From Lachnospiraceae bacterium (GTDB taxonomy: Bacteria; Bacillota_A; Clostridia; Lachnospirales; Lachnospiraceae), in the NCBI GenBank assembly GCA_018365895.1, contig JAGZJD010000100.1, forward strand, positions 1 through 6,779: 6,779 bases of DNA, written 5' to 3'. This document shows positions 1 through 5,503 of this stretch, piece after piece. A program made the translations under genes and the position numbers. Below the pieces are notes generated by a model. The model saw nothing but the letters and a program-made list of their open reading frames with translations. It had not been told where the DNA came from and ran no database searches. Each line of letters opens with the position of its first letter. The stretch's first letter is position 1.

Positions 1-167
1 CATACCGGAAGACCAGTCTCCTTGATTGCTTTCTTCACTTCTTCAAGATTTTCAACTAATACTTTTCCATCAATCTCAAAACATTCAAATCCCATTTCTT
101 TCATGAAGCGGAATTTTTCGACCATATCTTTAGGGAAAAAATCTTTATCCTGTGTTCCTAATAACAT
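1..167 (-). CDS. ycjR: Sugar isomerase/epimerase, YcjR-like, N-terminal part (cut by window edge)
   Basis: Only the first 55 codons are present; the gene runs off position 1. The start ATG at 167 has a strong GGAGG 8 nt upstream (180-176). The protein begins MLLGTQDKDFFPKD and continues with KFRFMKEMGFECFEIDGK and a KKAIKETGLPV segment. This is the first beta strand and helices of a TIM-barrel enzyme of the AP-endonuclease-2/xylose-isomerase-like superfamily. By recall it closely resembles E. coli YcjR (MKIGTQNQAFFPEN, then KETGLPV), a metal-dependent epimerase acting at C4 of 3-keto-D-gulosides to give 3-keto-D-glucosides. The metal ligands lie beyond the window and cannot be checked. The preceding reading frame is a YcjQ-like dehydrogenase remnant whose TAG stop ends in the first G of this gene's Shine-Dalgarno, an arrangement suited to translational coupling in the intact operon. 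The superfamily is fairly certain; the exact substrate is inferred from homology and gene order. Confidence 0.85.
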   Translation of the reverse strand, partial: MLLGTQDKDFFPKDMVEKFRFMKEMGFECFEIDGKVLVENLEEVKKAIKETGLPV

Positions 168-175
168 ACTAACTG

Positions 176-180
176 CCTCC
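176..180 (-). promoter_or_regulatory. Ribosome binding site of the ycjR-like gene, overlapping the upstream stop codon
   Basis: GGAGG lies 8 nt before the ATG at 167 and fixes that start. Its first G is also the last base of the TAG stop (182-180) of the dehydrogenase frame. In an intact operon, ribosomes finishing the dehydrogenase would re-initiate here. Because the upstream frame is now broken, this site probably has to recruit ribosomes on its own. Confidence 0.8.
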
Positions 181-473
181 TATGAAAAATCTACGCCCAT
201 CTTGATGCTGCTTTCCGGATGCTGATCTACATATTTACAGAATCCTTCTGCACACTCTTCAAACGGAACGACCGGATCAATAATATCTTCACAGTTCAAG
301 TATCCGTTCATCAAAAGTTCCCAACAAACATCTTCAATTCTCTTTCTGTTCCAACGTGGATATTCTGGATTTGGCTCACTACATGCTCTGGAGAAAATAA
401 TTTTTCCATAGTTGAAGTGTGCTTCCTGTCCAAGCCACAGTCCTTCTGGGAACGGTTTTGCAAATGCAACATA
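180..473 (-). pseudogene. ycjQ: Zn-dependent dehydrogenase, YcjQ-like, C-terminal remnant only
   Basis: This frame encodes about 97 residues of an MDR-type alcohol/sugar dehydrogenase C-terminus: YVAFAKPF, FSRACSEPNPEYPRW, ELLMNGYLNCEDIIDPVV, then YVDQHPESSIKMGV before TAG at 180. By recall these match the end of E. coli YcjQ, a zinc-dependent NAD(H) dehydrogenase that oxidises the C3 hydroxyl of D-gulosides. A full protein is about 350 residues, so roughly 70% is missing, including the N-terminal GroES-like catalytic domain with its zinc ligands and the Rossmann nucleotide-binding glycines. No start codon or ribosome binding site belongs to the fragment. The open frame extends upstream only because it overlaps permease sequence in another frame. 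The permease entering this DNA is in a different frame, so the remnant is not translated as a fusion. It is best read as the right side of a deletion joint. Confidence 0.88.
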
Positions 474-1042
474 GACTGCAAAATCGCATTGAAGGAAATG
501 TATGCATATGGGAAAAACTTCCAGACTGCAAAAATTGATACTAATATAAACGCACTGACCGGTTGGTCGAACCAAAGCGGCGCCTTGTCAGCAATCCCAA
601 ACACATCAACTACAAAATAATTAATGATTCCATAAATATTATTAAACATATAACGCCATGTGAAGATCAGACAAACCGCTGGAACCACATAGGAAAGAAT
701 AATAATTGAATTTACTAATTTCTTTCCGACAAACGGACGATTTAAAAATACGGACAATGCCAAACCTAAAACGGTACTGATTGACGTTACTACTACTGTA
801 AATAAAAGTGTGATGGCTACGGATTTATAAAACGTCGGATCCGTAAATACATCAATAAAGTTTTTTAATCCTACAAATTCTGAAGGTAGATTCGGGTTCA
901 ACGGAACATCCTGACAACTGATCACTATGTTATAAATAAGCGGATAGCCAATCAGAAGCACCAATAAGATAATACTCGGCGCCAGAAGCGCGTATGCAAA
1001 TTTTGTATCACTTCCTCCAAGCTTCTTTTTCTTTACACTCAT
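311..1042 (-). pseudogene. ABC sugar transporter permease (first of two, YcjO/MalF type), truncated before the EAA loop
   Basis: The ORF is 243 codons, ATG at 1042 to TGA at 311, with AAGGAAG about 9 nt upstream. Residues 1-190 look like a genuine CUT1-family permease: a lysine-rich cytoplasmic start, a membrane segment at about 15-43 (FAYALLAPSIILLVLLIGYP), others at about 74-100 and 108-134, and a fourth at about 161-188 ending KFFPYAYISFNAILQS. Family members are about 290-300 residues. The next element should be the cytoplasmic EAA loop that docks on the ATPase, then two more membrane segments. Here residues from about 191 (MLHLQNRSQKDCGLD onward) are hydrophilic and unrelated. They are dehydrogenase DNA read in the wrong frame. 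The product would lack the ATPase-coupling loop and should not transport. No second permease gene or ATPase lies in the window. Family assignment is firm; loss of function is inferred. Confidence 0.85.
465..478. other. Deletion (or misassembly) joint between permease and dehydrogenase genes
   Basis: Reading the minus strand, the last codons that fit a permease are those for AILQ-S (to about 473), and the first that fit the YcjQ-like dehydrogenase are those for YVAFAK (from 473). The two frames differ by one base, so the joint is out of frame. In the E. coli ycj order the DNA between these points would hold the end of permease 1, all of permease 2 and the first 70% of the dehydrogenase, about 1.9 kb from usual family lengths. 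Short shared sequence around TCTATG could have served as microhomology, but the parental sequences are not available here. No insertion sequence or direct repeat is visible at the joint. Confidence 0.8.
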
Positions 1043-1065
1043 TTTTCATCTTCCTTTGCAAATGG

Positions 1066-1091
1066 TAGGGAGAGGAAGATTCCTCTCCCTA
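1066..1091 (-). promoter_or_regulatory. Perfect stem-loop between binding-protein and permease genes
   Basis: TAGGGAGAGGAA is followed two bases later by its exact reverse complement, filling the 58-nt gap between the binding-protein stop (1101) and the permease start (1042). In RNA it gives about 11 bp closed by a four-base loop. No U-run follows, so it is not a classical intrinsic terminator. Hairpins at this place in sugar ABC operons commonly protect the upstream message from 3' exonucleases or slow readthrough, giving more binding protein than permease. That role is inferred here. Confidence 0.7.
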
Positions 1092-1100
1092 GAATCAATA

Positions 1101-2402
1101 TTATTTCATCAAACCTTCCACTGCTGTCTGAGCTGTTTTCAGTTCTGTATCTACATCTGCGTTCTGTACAACTACGTTGTTAACCATCTTACTGATTGCA
1201 CCTGTATTTGTAACATCACCCATCTCTGTGAAGTTCTTTCCGTCAACAGCGCCGAATAACTGAAGGTTCGCTACTGCGTTTGCAATTTCTTCGTTCATAT
1301 GAACATATGCTTTTCTTTCTTCCAGCTCTGTATATTCTGGCATTTCATCCACAGATTTGATTACTGGCTGAATTCCGCCTGGAGCCATGTTGAGCCAGTC
1401 AACGTTGTTTTCATCTTCTAACATAAAGCTTACAAATTTTTTCGCAGCATCTGTCTTAGCTTCGTCCATACCTGCAGCAATACCAAGAACTGTAATACAT
1501 CCGTAAGCAGCCTCAGATTTTCTATTTGGAAGAACTAATGTAAGATCTTCAGCAAATCCTGCCTCTTTTACATTACCGAGAATGTAAGTAGAATACATAG
1601 CCATTGGTGCGTGTTTACCCACAAATGCGTCATTAACATCTGCTACTTCTGTAGATCCTGGCATAGAAAGTGCTGCAAGCTCTTTATAGTACTCTAATGC
1701 TTCTTTCATCTCAGGTGTATCAACAGTTACTTTTTTATCTCCATCAAATACGTTTGCTCCGTTAGAAAGTGCGAACTGAGAGAATACCTGCTCTGTAAAT
1801 GCACTGTCAGAAGTCGGGAGTGCGATACCATACATCTGGTTATTCGGATCATGGAAAGCTTCTGCAACTTTTAATACTTCTTCCCATGTAGTTGGAACTG
1901 CTAAGTTCTTCTCTGCTAACATTGCTTCATTTACCCAGATACCCTGTACCCAGCTGCTCACTGGAACACCAACATAGCTTGCGCCATCTTCTGTTTTTGT
2001 TACTTTTAATGCTCCTTCATAGAAAGCATCTTCACCTTTTGCATCAACAACTTCTTTTACTGCATCTACGTCTGTAAACTGGTTTGCTACGCTTGTCTTA
2101 GCCTGATCCTGACTGTACTCTACAACTGCTGCAAGCTCACCATTTCCACCCTGTGTTGCAATTTTAGAATCATAGTCGTCCTCATTTACCGGAACAGACT
2201 CGACAACGATATCCGGATTTGCTTCCTGGAACTTGTCGATAAGCGCCTGAACAGCATCCTGTCTCTCCTGCTCTACCTGCATGTGCATGAACTGAATATG
2301 CACTTTTCCGTCTTTGGACTCTTCGGATTTCTTGCCGCATCCTGCAACCATTGTTGCTGCCATTGCTGTAATAAGCAATGCACTGATTAATCTTTTTTTC
2401 AT
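1101..2402 (-). CDS. ABC transporter sugar-binding lipoprotein (extracellular solute-binding protein family 1)
   Basis: The protein has 433 residues from ATG at 2402 to TAA at 1101. The open frame extends upstream into the phosphorylase gene, but this ATG is chosen because AAGGAGA lies about 9 nt before it and because it starts a textbook lipoprotein signal: MKKR, a hydrophobic core, then the lipobox VAGC with Cys22 as the lipidated residue, followed by a charged linker GKKSEESKDGK. The mature part shows the family 1 binding-protein layout: an early beta strand (VHIQFMHMQ), ALIDKFQEANPDIVVESV, a hinge-region GIWVNEAMLAEK, PTTWEEVLKVAEAF, and a C-terminal AAKKFVSFMLED. It would sit on the outer face of the membrane and deliver an oligosaccharide or glycoside to the permeases. 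It corresponds in position and size to E. coli YcjN. The ligand cannot be read from sequence; by operon logic it may be a glucosyl- or gulosyl-glycoside. With the permease broken, the protein has no evident partner in this locus. Confidence 0.9.
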   Translation of the reverse strand: MKKRLISALLITAMAATMVAGCGKKSEESKDGKVHIQFMHMQVEQERQDAVQALIDKFQEANPDIVVESVPVNEDDYDSKIATQGGNGELAAVVEYSQDQAKTSVANQFTDVDAVKEVVDAKGEDAFYEGALKVTKTEDGASYVGVPVSSWVQGIWVNEAMLAEKNLAVPTTWEEVLKVAEAFHDPNNQMYGIALPTSDSAFTEQVFSQFALSNGANVFDGDKKVTVDTPEMKEALEYYKELAALSMPGSTEVADVNDAFVGKHAPMAMYSTYILGNVKEAGFAEDLTLVLPNRKSEAAYGCITVLGIAAGMDEAKTDAAKKFVSFMLEDENNVDWLNMAPGGIQPVIKSVDEMPEYTELEERKAYVHMNEEIANAVANLQLFGAVDGKNFTEMGDVTNTGAISKMVNNVVVQNADVDTELKTAQTAVEGLMK

Positions 2403-2410
2403 AATCTTTC

Positions 2411-2417
2411 TCTCCTT
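2411..2417 (-). promoter_or_regulatory. Ribosome binding site that decides the binding-protein start
   Basis: AAGGAGA lies about 9 nt before the ATG at 2402. Together with the lipoprotein signal beginning at that ATG it excludes the in-frame upstream starts that would overlap the phosphorylase gene. Confidence 0.75.
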
Positions 2418-2452
2418 TTTTGTTTTATTGTTAACAGGAATTTTCTTCTCTG

Positions 2453-4147
2453 TTACAAGCATGATTCTTTTACCCATGCACATTCCCATGCTTTCAGGGT
2501 AATTTCTCCTTCGACATTCTTTCCTGTCAGGAGATCGCATCCATGTAATTCTTTATAAGCAATACTCTGTTCTTTTCTTGAGACATTGATCAATACATGA
2601 ATACGTTCTTTTGTTTTTTCATTTTCTCTGACAAAGCTAAGCACCTGTTCATTAAGCTTCAAAACTTTTTGATTTGCCTGCGGCGAAAATGCACTTTCCG
2701 CTCTGCGGATCTTCAGTCTCTCTATCAATGTGTCGAAAATTTCTTTTCGGTTCGTTTCTTCCGTCAATTGATTTTCCAACGTCTGATAATCCAGTTTTTC
2801 TCTATTAATCCTTCTCGGTATTCCTGAAGTTGTCTTTCCATAATAATCATTCCTGGAACCAAGAAGGCTGTGAATATAGATTCCCGGCACACCTTGTAAT
2901 GAAAACAGTAATGTTTCTGCTGCAATAAATTTACTGATTCTTTCTTTGTCTGAGCTCTCCGGACCTGCCAGTGCGTCTTGATAATTAATGTTCAATTCGT
3001 ATGGGCTCTTTGTTCCATCTCCGTTATCTTTGTATGAAACAACTCCGCCATGTCTAAGTGTCGCATCCAACAGAAGTTTTCTCTGTTCTTCTGTTAAAAT
3101 TCCTTCTGTTGGTCTTACTCCAATTCCATCATGGGAACTTAAGAAGTTAAAGTATGTAACCTTATCATTTGGAAGTTCCAGTGTTTCCATCCAGTTCGAA
3201 AGAATTTTCGCATTTTCGGAAAGGAAAGTATACATGGTAAGCGGCGGAAGAGGAAACTGATATACAAGATCTGCCTCATCTCCATTCTCTCCGAAATAAC
3301 TGATGTTATCCTTGTGCGGAACATTCGTCTCTGTAATAATCCTTGTTCCCGGAGCGTATACCTTTAACACATCTTTCATTAATTTGATAAGCTCATGTGT
3401 CTCCGGAAGATGCATACACGTTGTTCCTAATTCTTTCCACATGAATCCAATCGCATCCAGACGGATGAATTTAGCGCCGCTTCTTCCATACATAACAAGG
3501 ATATCCAGAATCTCTGCCAACAATTCCGGGCACTCAAAGTTCAGATCGATCTGGTCGTCACCAAAGGTTGTCCATACATACTTTTCTCCGTCTTTGGTCT
3601 GGAATTTAGTCAACAACGGAAGCGCTCTCGGACGTGTAACTGTGCTGTAATCAGCATCTTTATCACAGGTGATAAAATAATTTTTATAAGGCTCTTCGCC
3701 TTTCAAATATCCTTCAAACCATTCACTGCTTTTTGAGATATGGTTGATCACCGCATCAAACATTAAACCGTAATCGGAAGACATCTCTTTAATCTGTTCC
3801 CAGTCTCCAAGCTCCGGGTTGATCTTTCTATAATCCACAACAGAAAATCCATCGTCCGATGTATACGGATACATTGGAAGAAGATGAACCGTTTCAATTG
3901 CTTCTCTCACATATTTATTCAGAAATTGATGCAGAACCTCCAGCCCCGGTTTCTCGCCATCTGTAATCGTATCTCCGTATGTAATCAGGATACTGTCTTT
4001 CTCTGAAAGCGGTGTCTCTAAAGCTTCTGTCGTTTCGTATCCGTTAAGCTGCTCATCGATCAGCTTCGTCGCAGCTTCTGCTTTCTCTTCGCTTTTGTAT
4101 ACGCGAACAAGCCTCTCTTTTATTTGTTTCTTCAAACTGTCTTTCAT
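2453..4147 (-). CDS. ycjM: GH13 subfamily 18 glycoside phosphorylase (sucrose phosphorylase-like; probable glucosylglycerate phosphorylase)
   Basis: The enzyme should split an alpha-glucoside with phosphate to alpha-glucose 1-phosphate and a free acceptor in the cytoplasm. ATG at 4147 gives 564 residues. A GTG at 4159 is in frame but has no well-spaced ribosome site, while GAGTGAG precedes the ATG. GH13 landmarks, numbered from the ATG: TYGDTITDG near 57-65, LLPMYPYTSDDGFSVVDY at about 89-106, region I DAVINH (131-136), nucleophile Asp231 in RLDAIGF, acid/base Glu273 in ITETNV, and stabiliser Asp340 in SSHDGIGVRP. All catalytic residues are present. True sucrose phosphorylases are about 490-510 residues and, by recall, differ just after HDGIGV; the RPTEG here resembles glucosylglycerate-type members such as E. 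coli YcjM. It heads the operon after the operators, with a 50-nt gap to the binding-protein gene. The family is certain; sucrose as substrate remains possible. Confidence 0.88.
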   Translation of the reverse strand: MKDSLKKQIKERLVRVYKSEEKAEAATKLIDEQLNGYETTEALETPLSEKDSILITYGDTITDGEKPGLEVLHQFLNKYVREAIETVHLLPMYPYTSDDGFSVVDYRKINPELGDWEQIKEMSSDYGLMFDAVINHISKSSEWFEGYLKGEEPYKNYFITCDKDADYSTVTRPRALPLLTKFQTKDGEKYVWTTFGDDQIDLNFECPELLAEILDILVMYGRSGAKFIRLDAIGFMWKELGTTCMHLPETHELIKLMKDVLKVYAPGTRIITETNVPHKDNISYFGENGDEADLVYQFPLPPLTMYTFLSENAKILSNWMETLELPNDKVTYFNFLSSHDGIGVRPTEGILTEEQRKLLLDATLRHGGVVSYKDNGDGTKSPYELNINYQDALAGPESSDKERISKFIAAETLLFSLQGVPGIYIHSLLGSRNDYYGKTTSGIPRRINREKLDYQTLENQLTEETNRKEIFDTLIERLKIRRAESAFSPQANQKVLKLNEQVLSFVRENEKTKERIHVLINVSRKEQSIAYKELHGCDLLTGKNVEGEITLKAWECAWVKESCL

Positions 4148-4168
4148 CTTTTTTCTCACTCTTTTCTT

Positions 4169-4174
4169 TTTATA
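4169..4174 (-). promoter_or_regulatory. Possible -10 element (TATAAA) before the phosphorylase gene
   Basis: On the minus strand TGCTTATAAA occurs 22 nt before the ATG at 4147, which could serve as a -10, perhaps helped by the TG upstream. No good -35 sits 17 bp away; the nearest partial match is GACAAA or AAGACA-like sequence next to the proximal operator. Transcription from here would give a leader of about 15 nt. An operon promoter must exist near here because operators do, but its exact place is uncertain. Confidence 0.3.
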
Positions 4175-4205
4175 AGCAACATTCTCTTCCTATTTTGTCT
4201 ATTAT

Positions 4206-4219
4206 TGACAACGTTGTCT
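4206..4219. promoter_or_regulatory. Operator O1: perfect palindrome GACAACGTTGTC, proximal to the phosphorylase gene
   Basis: Positions 4207-4218 are a 12-bp perfect palindrome with a central CG, the typical architecture for LacI-family repressors, whose hinge helix inserts a leucine at the central CpG. The identical 12-mer recurs at 4261-4272, and TGACAACG half-sites occur at 4233 and at the regulator's own promoter. The obvious ligand is the LacI-type protein encoded at 4331-5329. Confidence 0.8.
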
Positions 4220-4232
4220 TGCTATTTTTTCG

Positions 4233-4240
4233 TGACAACG
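4233..4240 (+). promoter_or_regulatory. Operator half-site O2 (TGACAACG), midway between O1 and O3
   Basis: TGACAACG matches one complete half of the palindromic operators including the central CG, but the other half (continuing CCGATT) is degenerate. The centre (4239/4240) is exactly 27 bp from the centres of both perfect palindromes. It may be a weak third repressor site used cooperatively, or a decayed operator. Confidence 0.55.
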
Positions 4241-4259
4241 CCGATTCGGCCTCTTGGCT

Positions 4260-4273
4260 TGACAACGTTGTCA
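4260..4273. promoter_or_regulatory. Operator O3: perfect palindrome TGACAACGTTGTCA
   Basis: This 14-bp perfect palindrome contains the same 12-mer as O1, with centres 54 bp apart, about five helical turns, so both would be on the same DNA face. That would allow bound repressor dimers or a tetramer to interact. It also differs from the Gram-positive catabolite-response consensus TGWAANCGNTNWCA at only one position, so CcpA-type cross-binding is possible. Confidence 0.8.
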
Positions 4274-4290
4274 CATTTTGCCCTATTTAA

Positions 4291-4314
4291 CGCTCTCCGC
4301 ATTCGTGGAGAGCG
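4291..4314. terminator. Inverted repeat after the regulator gene; weak terminator candidate
   Basis: CGCTCTCC and GGAGAGCG form an 8-bp GC-rich stem 16 bp after the lacI-type stop codon. In the direction of the regulator it is followed by TTAAATAGGG, which is not a proper U-run, and preceded by A-rich sequence. In the plus direction it is followed by CATCTTTTT, so the better terminator reads the opposite way, toward the end of lacI. It may act on both strands, or termination may be leaky and let lacI transcripts run into the phosphorylase operon. Confidence 0.45.
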
Positions 4315-4330
4315 CATCTTTTTCGTCTAA

Positions 4331-5329
4331 CTATGTAGATTCTCTCTCTATCACTTTGCATGGGAATTTAAAACTTTTATTTTCATCTTCACCATTACTT
4401 ATTCGATCGATCACATAATCAATACAACATTTTGCAAGCTTTTCAAAGTCTTGTTCCACCGTAGAGATCGGCGGATAATAATATTCTCCTAATGTAATAT
4501 TATCAATGCCGAGTACGGCAATATCCTTCGGGATCGCCAACCCCTTCTCGTAGATTGCCCGGTATACTCCAAGCGCTCTTTCATCACCTGAGACGAAAAA
4601 GGCATTGACTTCGTGCGTATCCAGGACTTCTTTTGCTTTATTATAAGCCTTCTTCACCGTATCGAGCCCTGTAAATATGTGGTAATCTGTTTTCTGCTCT
4701 TTCATCGCAGATTCGAATCCCTTTACACGGTTCTGGGTAGATAAAAATTTCTTCTCTCCTATAAGCAGAGCAATCTTATTGAGATTCTTTTCCGCTAAAT
4801 ATCGTCCGCCCTGGTAGCCCACATCATAGTTATCCAGGCTGACTGACGGAACATCCGGATTCTCCGGTTCTCCAAACACGACATACGGAATGTTGTGACT
4901 CTCAAAATAATCCACTCGAGGATCTTGTAAAATATTCTCAAGTAATATTGCGCCATCTGCAATTCCACTGGCGATCAGATAAAATCCATCTGTCTCGTCT
5001 TCTTCAAAGCGTTCACTACTTGATGGCGAAAGGACAATTTTCATAGAACGCTTCTTTGCATATGTGAATAAATGCTTTAACATAATTGTATGCCAAATAC
5101 TCAAATGCTCTTCATGGTGACGCTCGGCAAATACTACGATAATATTCGTCCGGCTTCCTTTTAAGCCACGGGCAAGCATATTCACCTGATATCCCTGCTC
5201 CTTAATTGTATTCATGACTTTTTCTCTCATTCCGTCACTGACATTCGGGCTGTTGTTCAACACTCTGGATACCGACTTGATCGATACTCCGCAAGCATTG
5301 GCTATATCAACAATTGTCACATTTCCCAC
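4331..5329 (-). CDS. LacI-family transcriptional repressor of the glycoside operon
   Basis: The protein has 332 residues. Start GTG at 5329 is preceded by GAGGGG 9 nt upstream; a second GTG at 5320 is too far from that site, so the first is chosen. The N-terminus is a LacI helix-turn-helix: TIVDIANACGVSIKSVSRVL at about 5-24, then NNSPNVSDGMREKV and the hinge helix NMLARGLKG at about 50-58, containing the leucine that normally inserts into the central CpG of operators. The rest is the two-lobed periplasmic-binding-protein-like effector domain (IIVVFAERHH, VSLDNYDVGYQGGRYL, AFFVSGDERALGVYRA, IAVLGIDNITLGEYYYPP). Upstream is its own promoter with an operator-like half-site on the -10; downstream, between it and the phosphorylase gene, are two perfect palindromes. 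It corresponds in context to E. coli YcjW. Repression relieved by a pathway glycoside is inferred; the inducer is not readable. Confidence 0.92.
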   Translation of the reverse strand: MGNVTIVDIANACGVSIKSVSRVLNNSPNVSDGMREKVMNTIKEQGYQVNMLARGLKGSRTNIIVVFAERHHEEHLSIWHTIMLKHLFTYAKKRSMKIVLSPSSSERFEEDETDGFYLIASGIADGAILLENILQDPRVDYFESHNIPYVVFGEPENPDVPSVSLDNYDVGYQGGRYLAEKNLNKIALLIGEKKFLSTQNRVKGFESAMKEQKTDYHIFTGLDTVKKAYNKAKEVLDTHEVNAFFVSGDERALGVYRAIYEKGLAIPKDIAVLGIDNITLGEYYYPPISTVEQDFEKLAKCCIDYVIDRISNGEDENKSFKFPCKVIEREST

Positions 5330-5353
5330 TTGACATCACCCCTCTTTGTCCTG

Positions 5354-5361
5354 CGTTGTCA
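5354..5361 (-). promoter_or_regulatory. Operator half-site at the regulator's own promoter
   Basis: On the minus strand TGACAACG begins with the last T of the TATAAT -10 box and runs over the expected transcription start. It is the same half-site as in the operators at 4206-4273; the other half (CAGGACAA) is poorly conserved. Binding here would block the lacI-type promoter, suggesting weak autoregulation. Confidence 0.55.
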
Positions 5362-5389
5362 TTATAGTTCCTTTCTTATCTTTTTTCAA
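5361..5389 (-). promoter_or_regulatory. Promoter of the LacI-family regulator (sigma-A type)
   Basis: The minus strand reads TTGAAA (5389-5384), a 17-bp spacer, then TATAAT (5366-5361). Both hexamers are near consensus and the spacing is ideal. The expected start lies about 20-25 nt before the GTG codon at 5329, leaving room for the GAGGGG ribosome site. Confidence 0.8.
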
Positions 5390-5503
5390 CCCTCTTTTGA
5401 CTTTTCAGCATAACTGGCAAATTCGCACCACTGTTTTTGTTCACTTGTCACAAAAATCGTCTCATTTCTTCTTATGCATATTTGACTATCTCACACTATT
5501 ATA

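Noticed and set aside
474..575. Extension of the dehydrogenase frame to an ATG at 575
   Set aside because: This part (VYISINFCSLEVFPICIHF) is permease DNA in another frame; it has no dehydrogenase similarity and no ribosome site.
2403..2540. Longer binding-protein ORF starting at 2540 and overlapping the phosphorylase gene
   Set aside because: The extension adds 46 hydrophilic residues before a clear lipoprotein signal, and the ribosome binding site points to the ATG at 2402.
3303..3650. Plus-strand ORFs opposite the phosphorylase, regulator and other genes (for example 3303-3650 and 5572-5982)
   Set aside because: They lie antisense to strongly supported genes, resemble no known family and lack ribosome sites; they are by-products of the opposite frame.
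4148..4159. GTG start at 4159 for the phosphorylase
   Set aside because: No Shine-Dalgarno at proper spacing; GAGTGAG, which includes this GTG, is better placed for the ATG at 4147. The difference is only four residues.
4240..4250. Small palindrome GCCGATTCGGC between the operators
   Set aside because: Five-bp arms are too short to support a separate regulatory call and it overlaps the half-site at 4233-4240.
5441..5450. Additional operator (TGACAAGTGA on the minus strand) upstream of the regulator promoter
   Set aside because: It shares only TGACAA with the operators, lacks the central CG and has no matching second half; chance is likely in AT-rich DNA.
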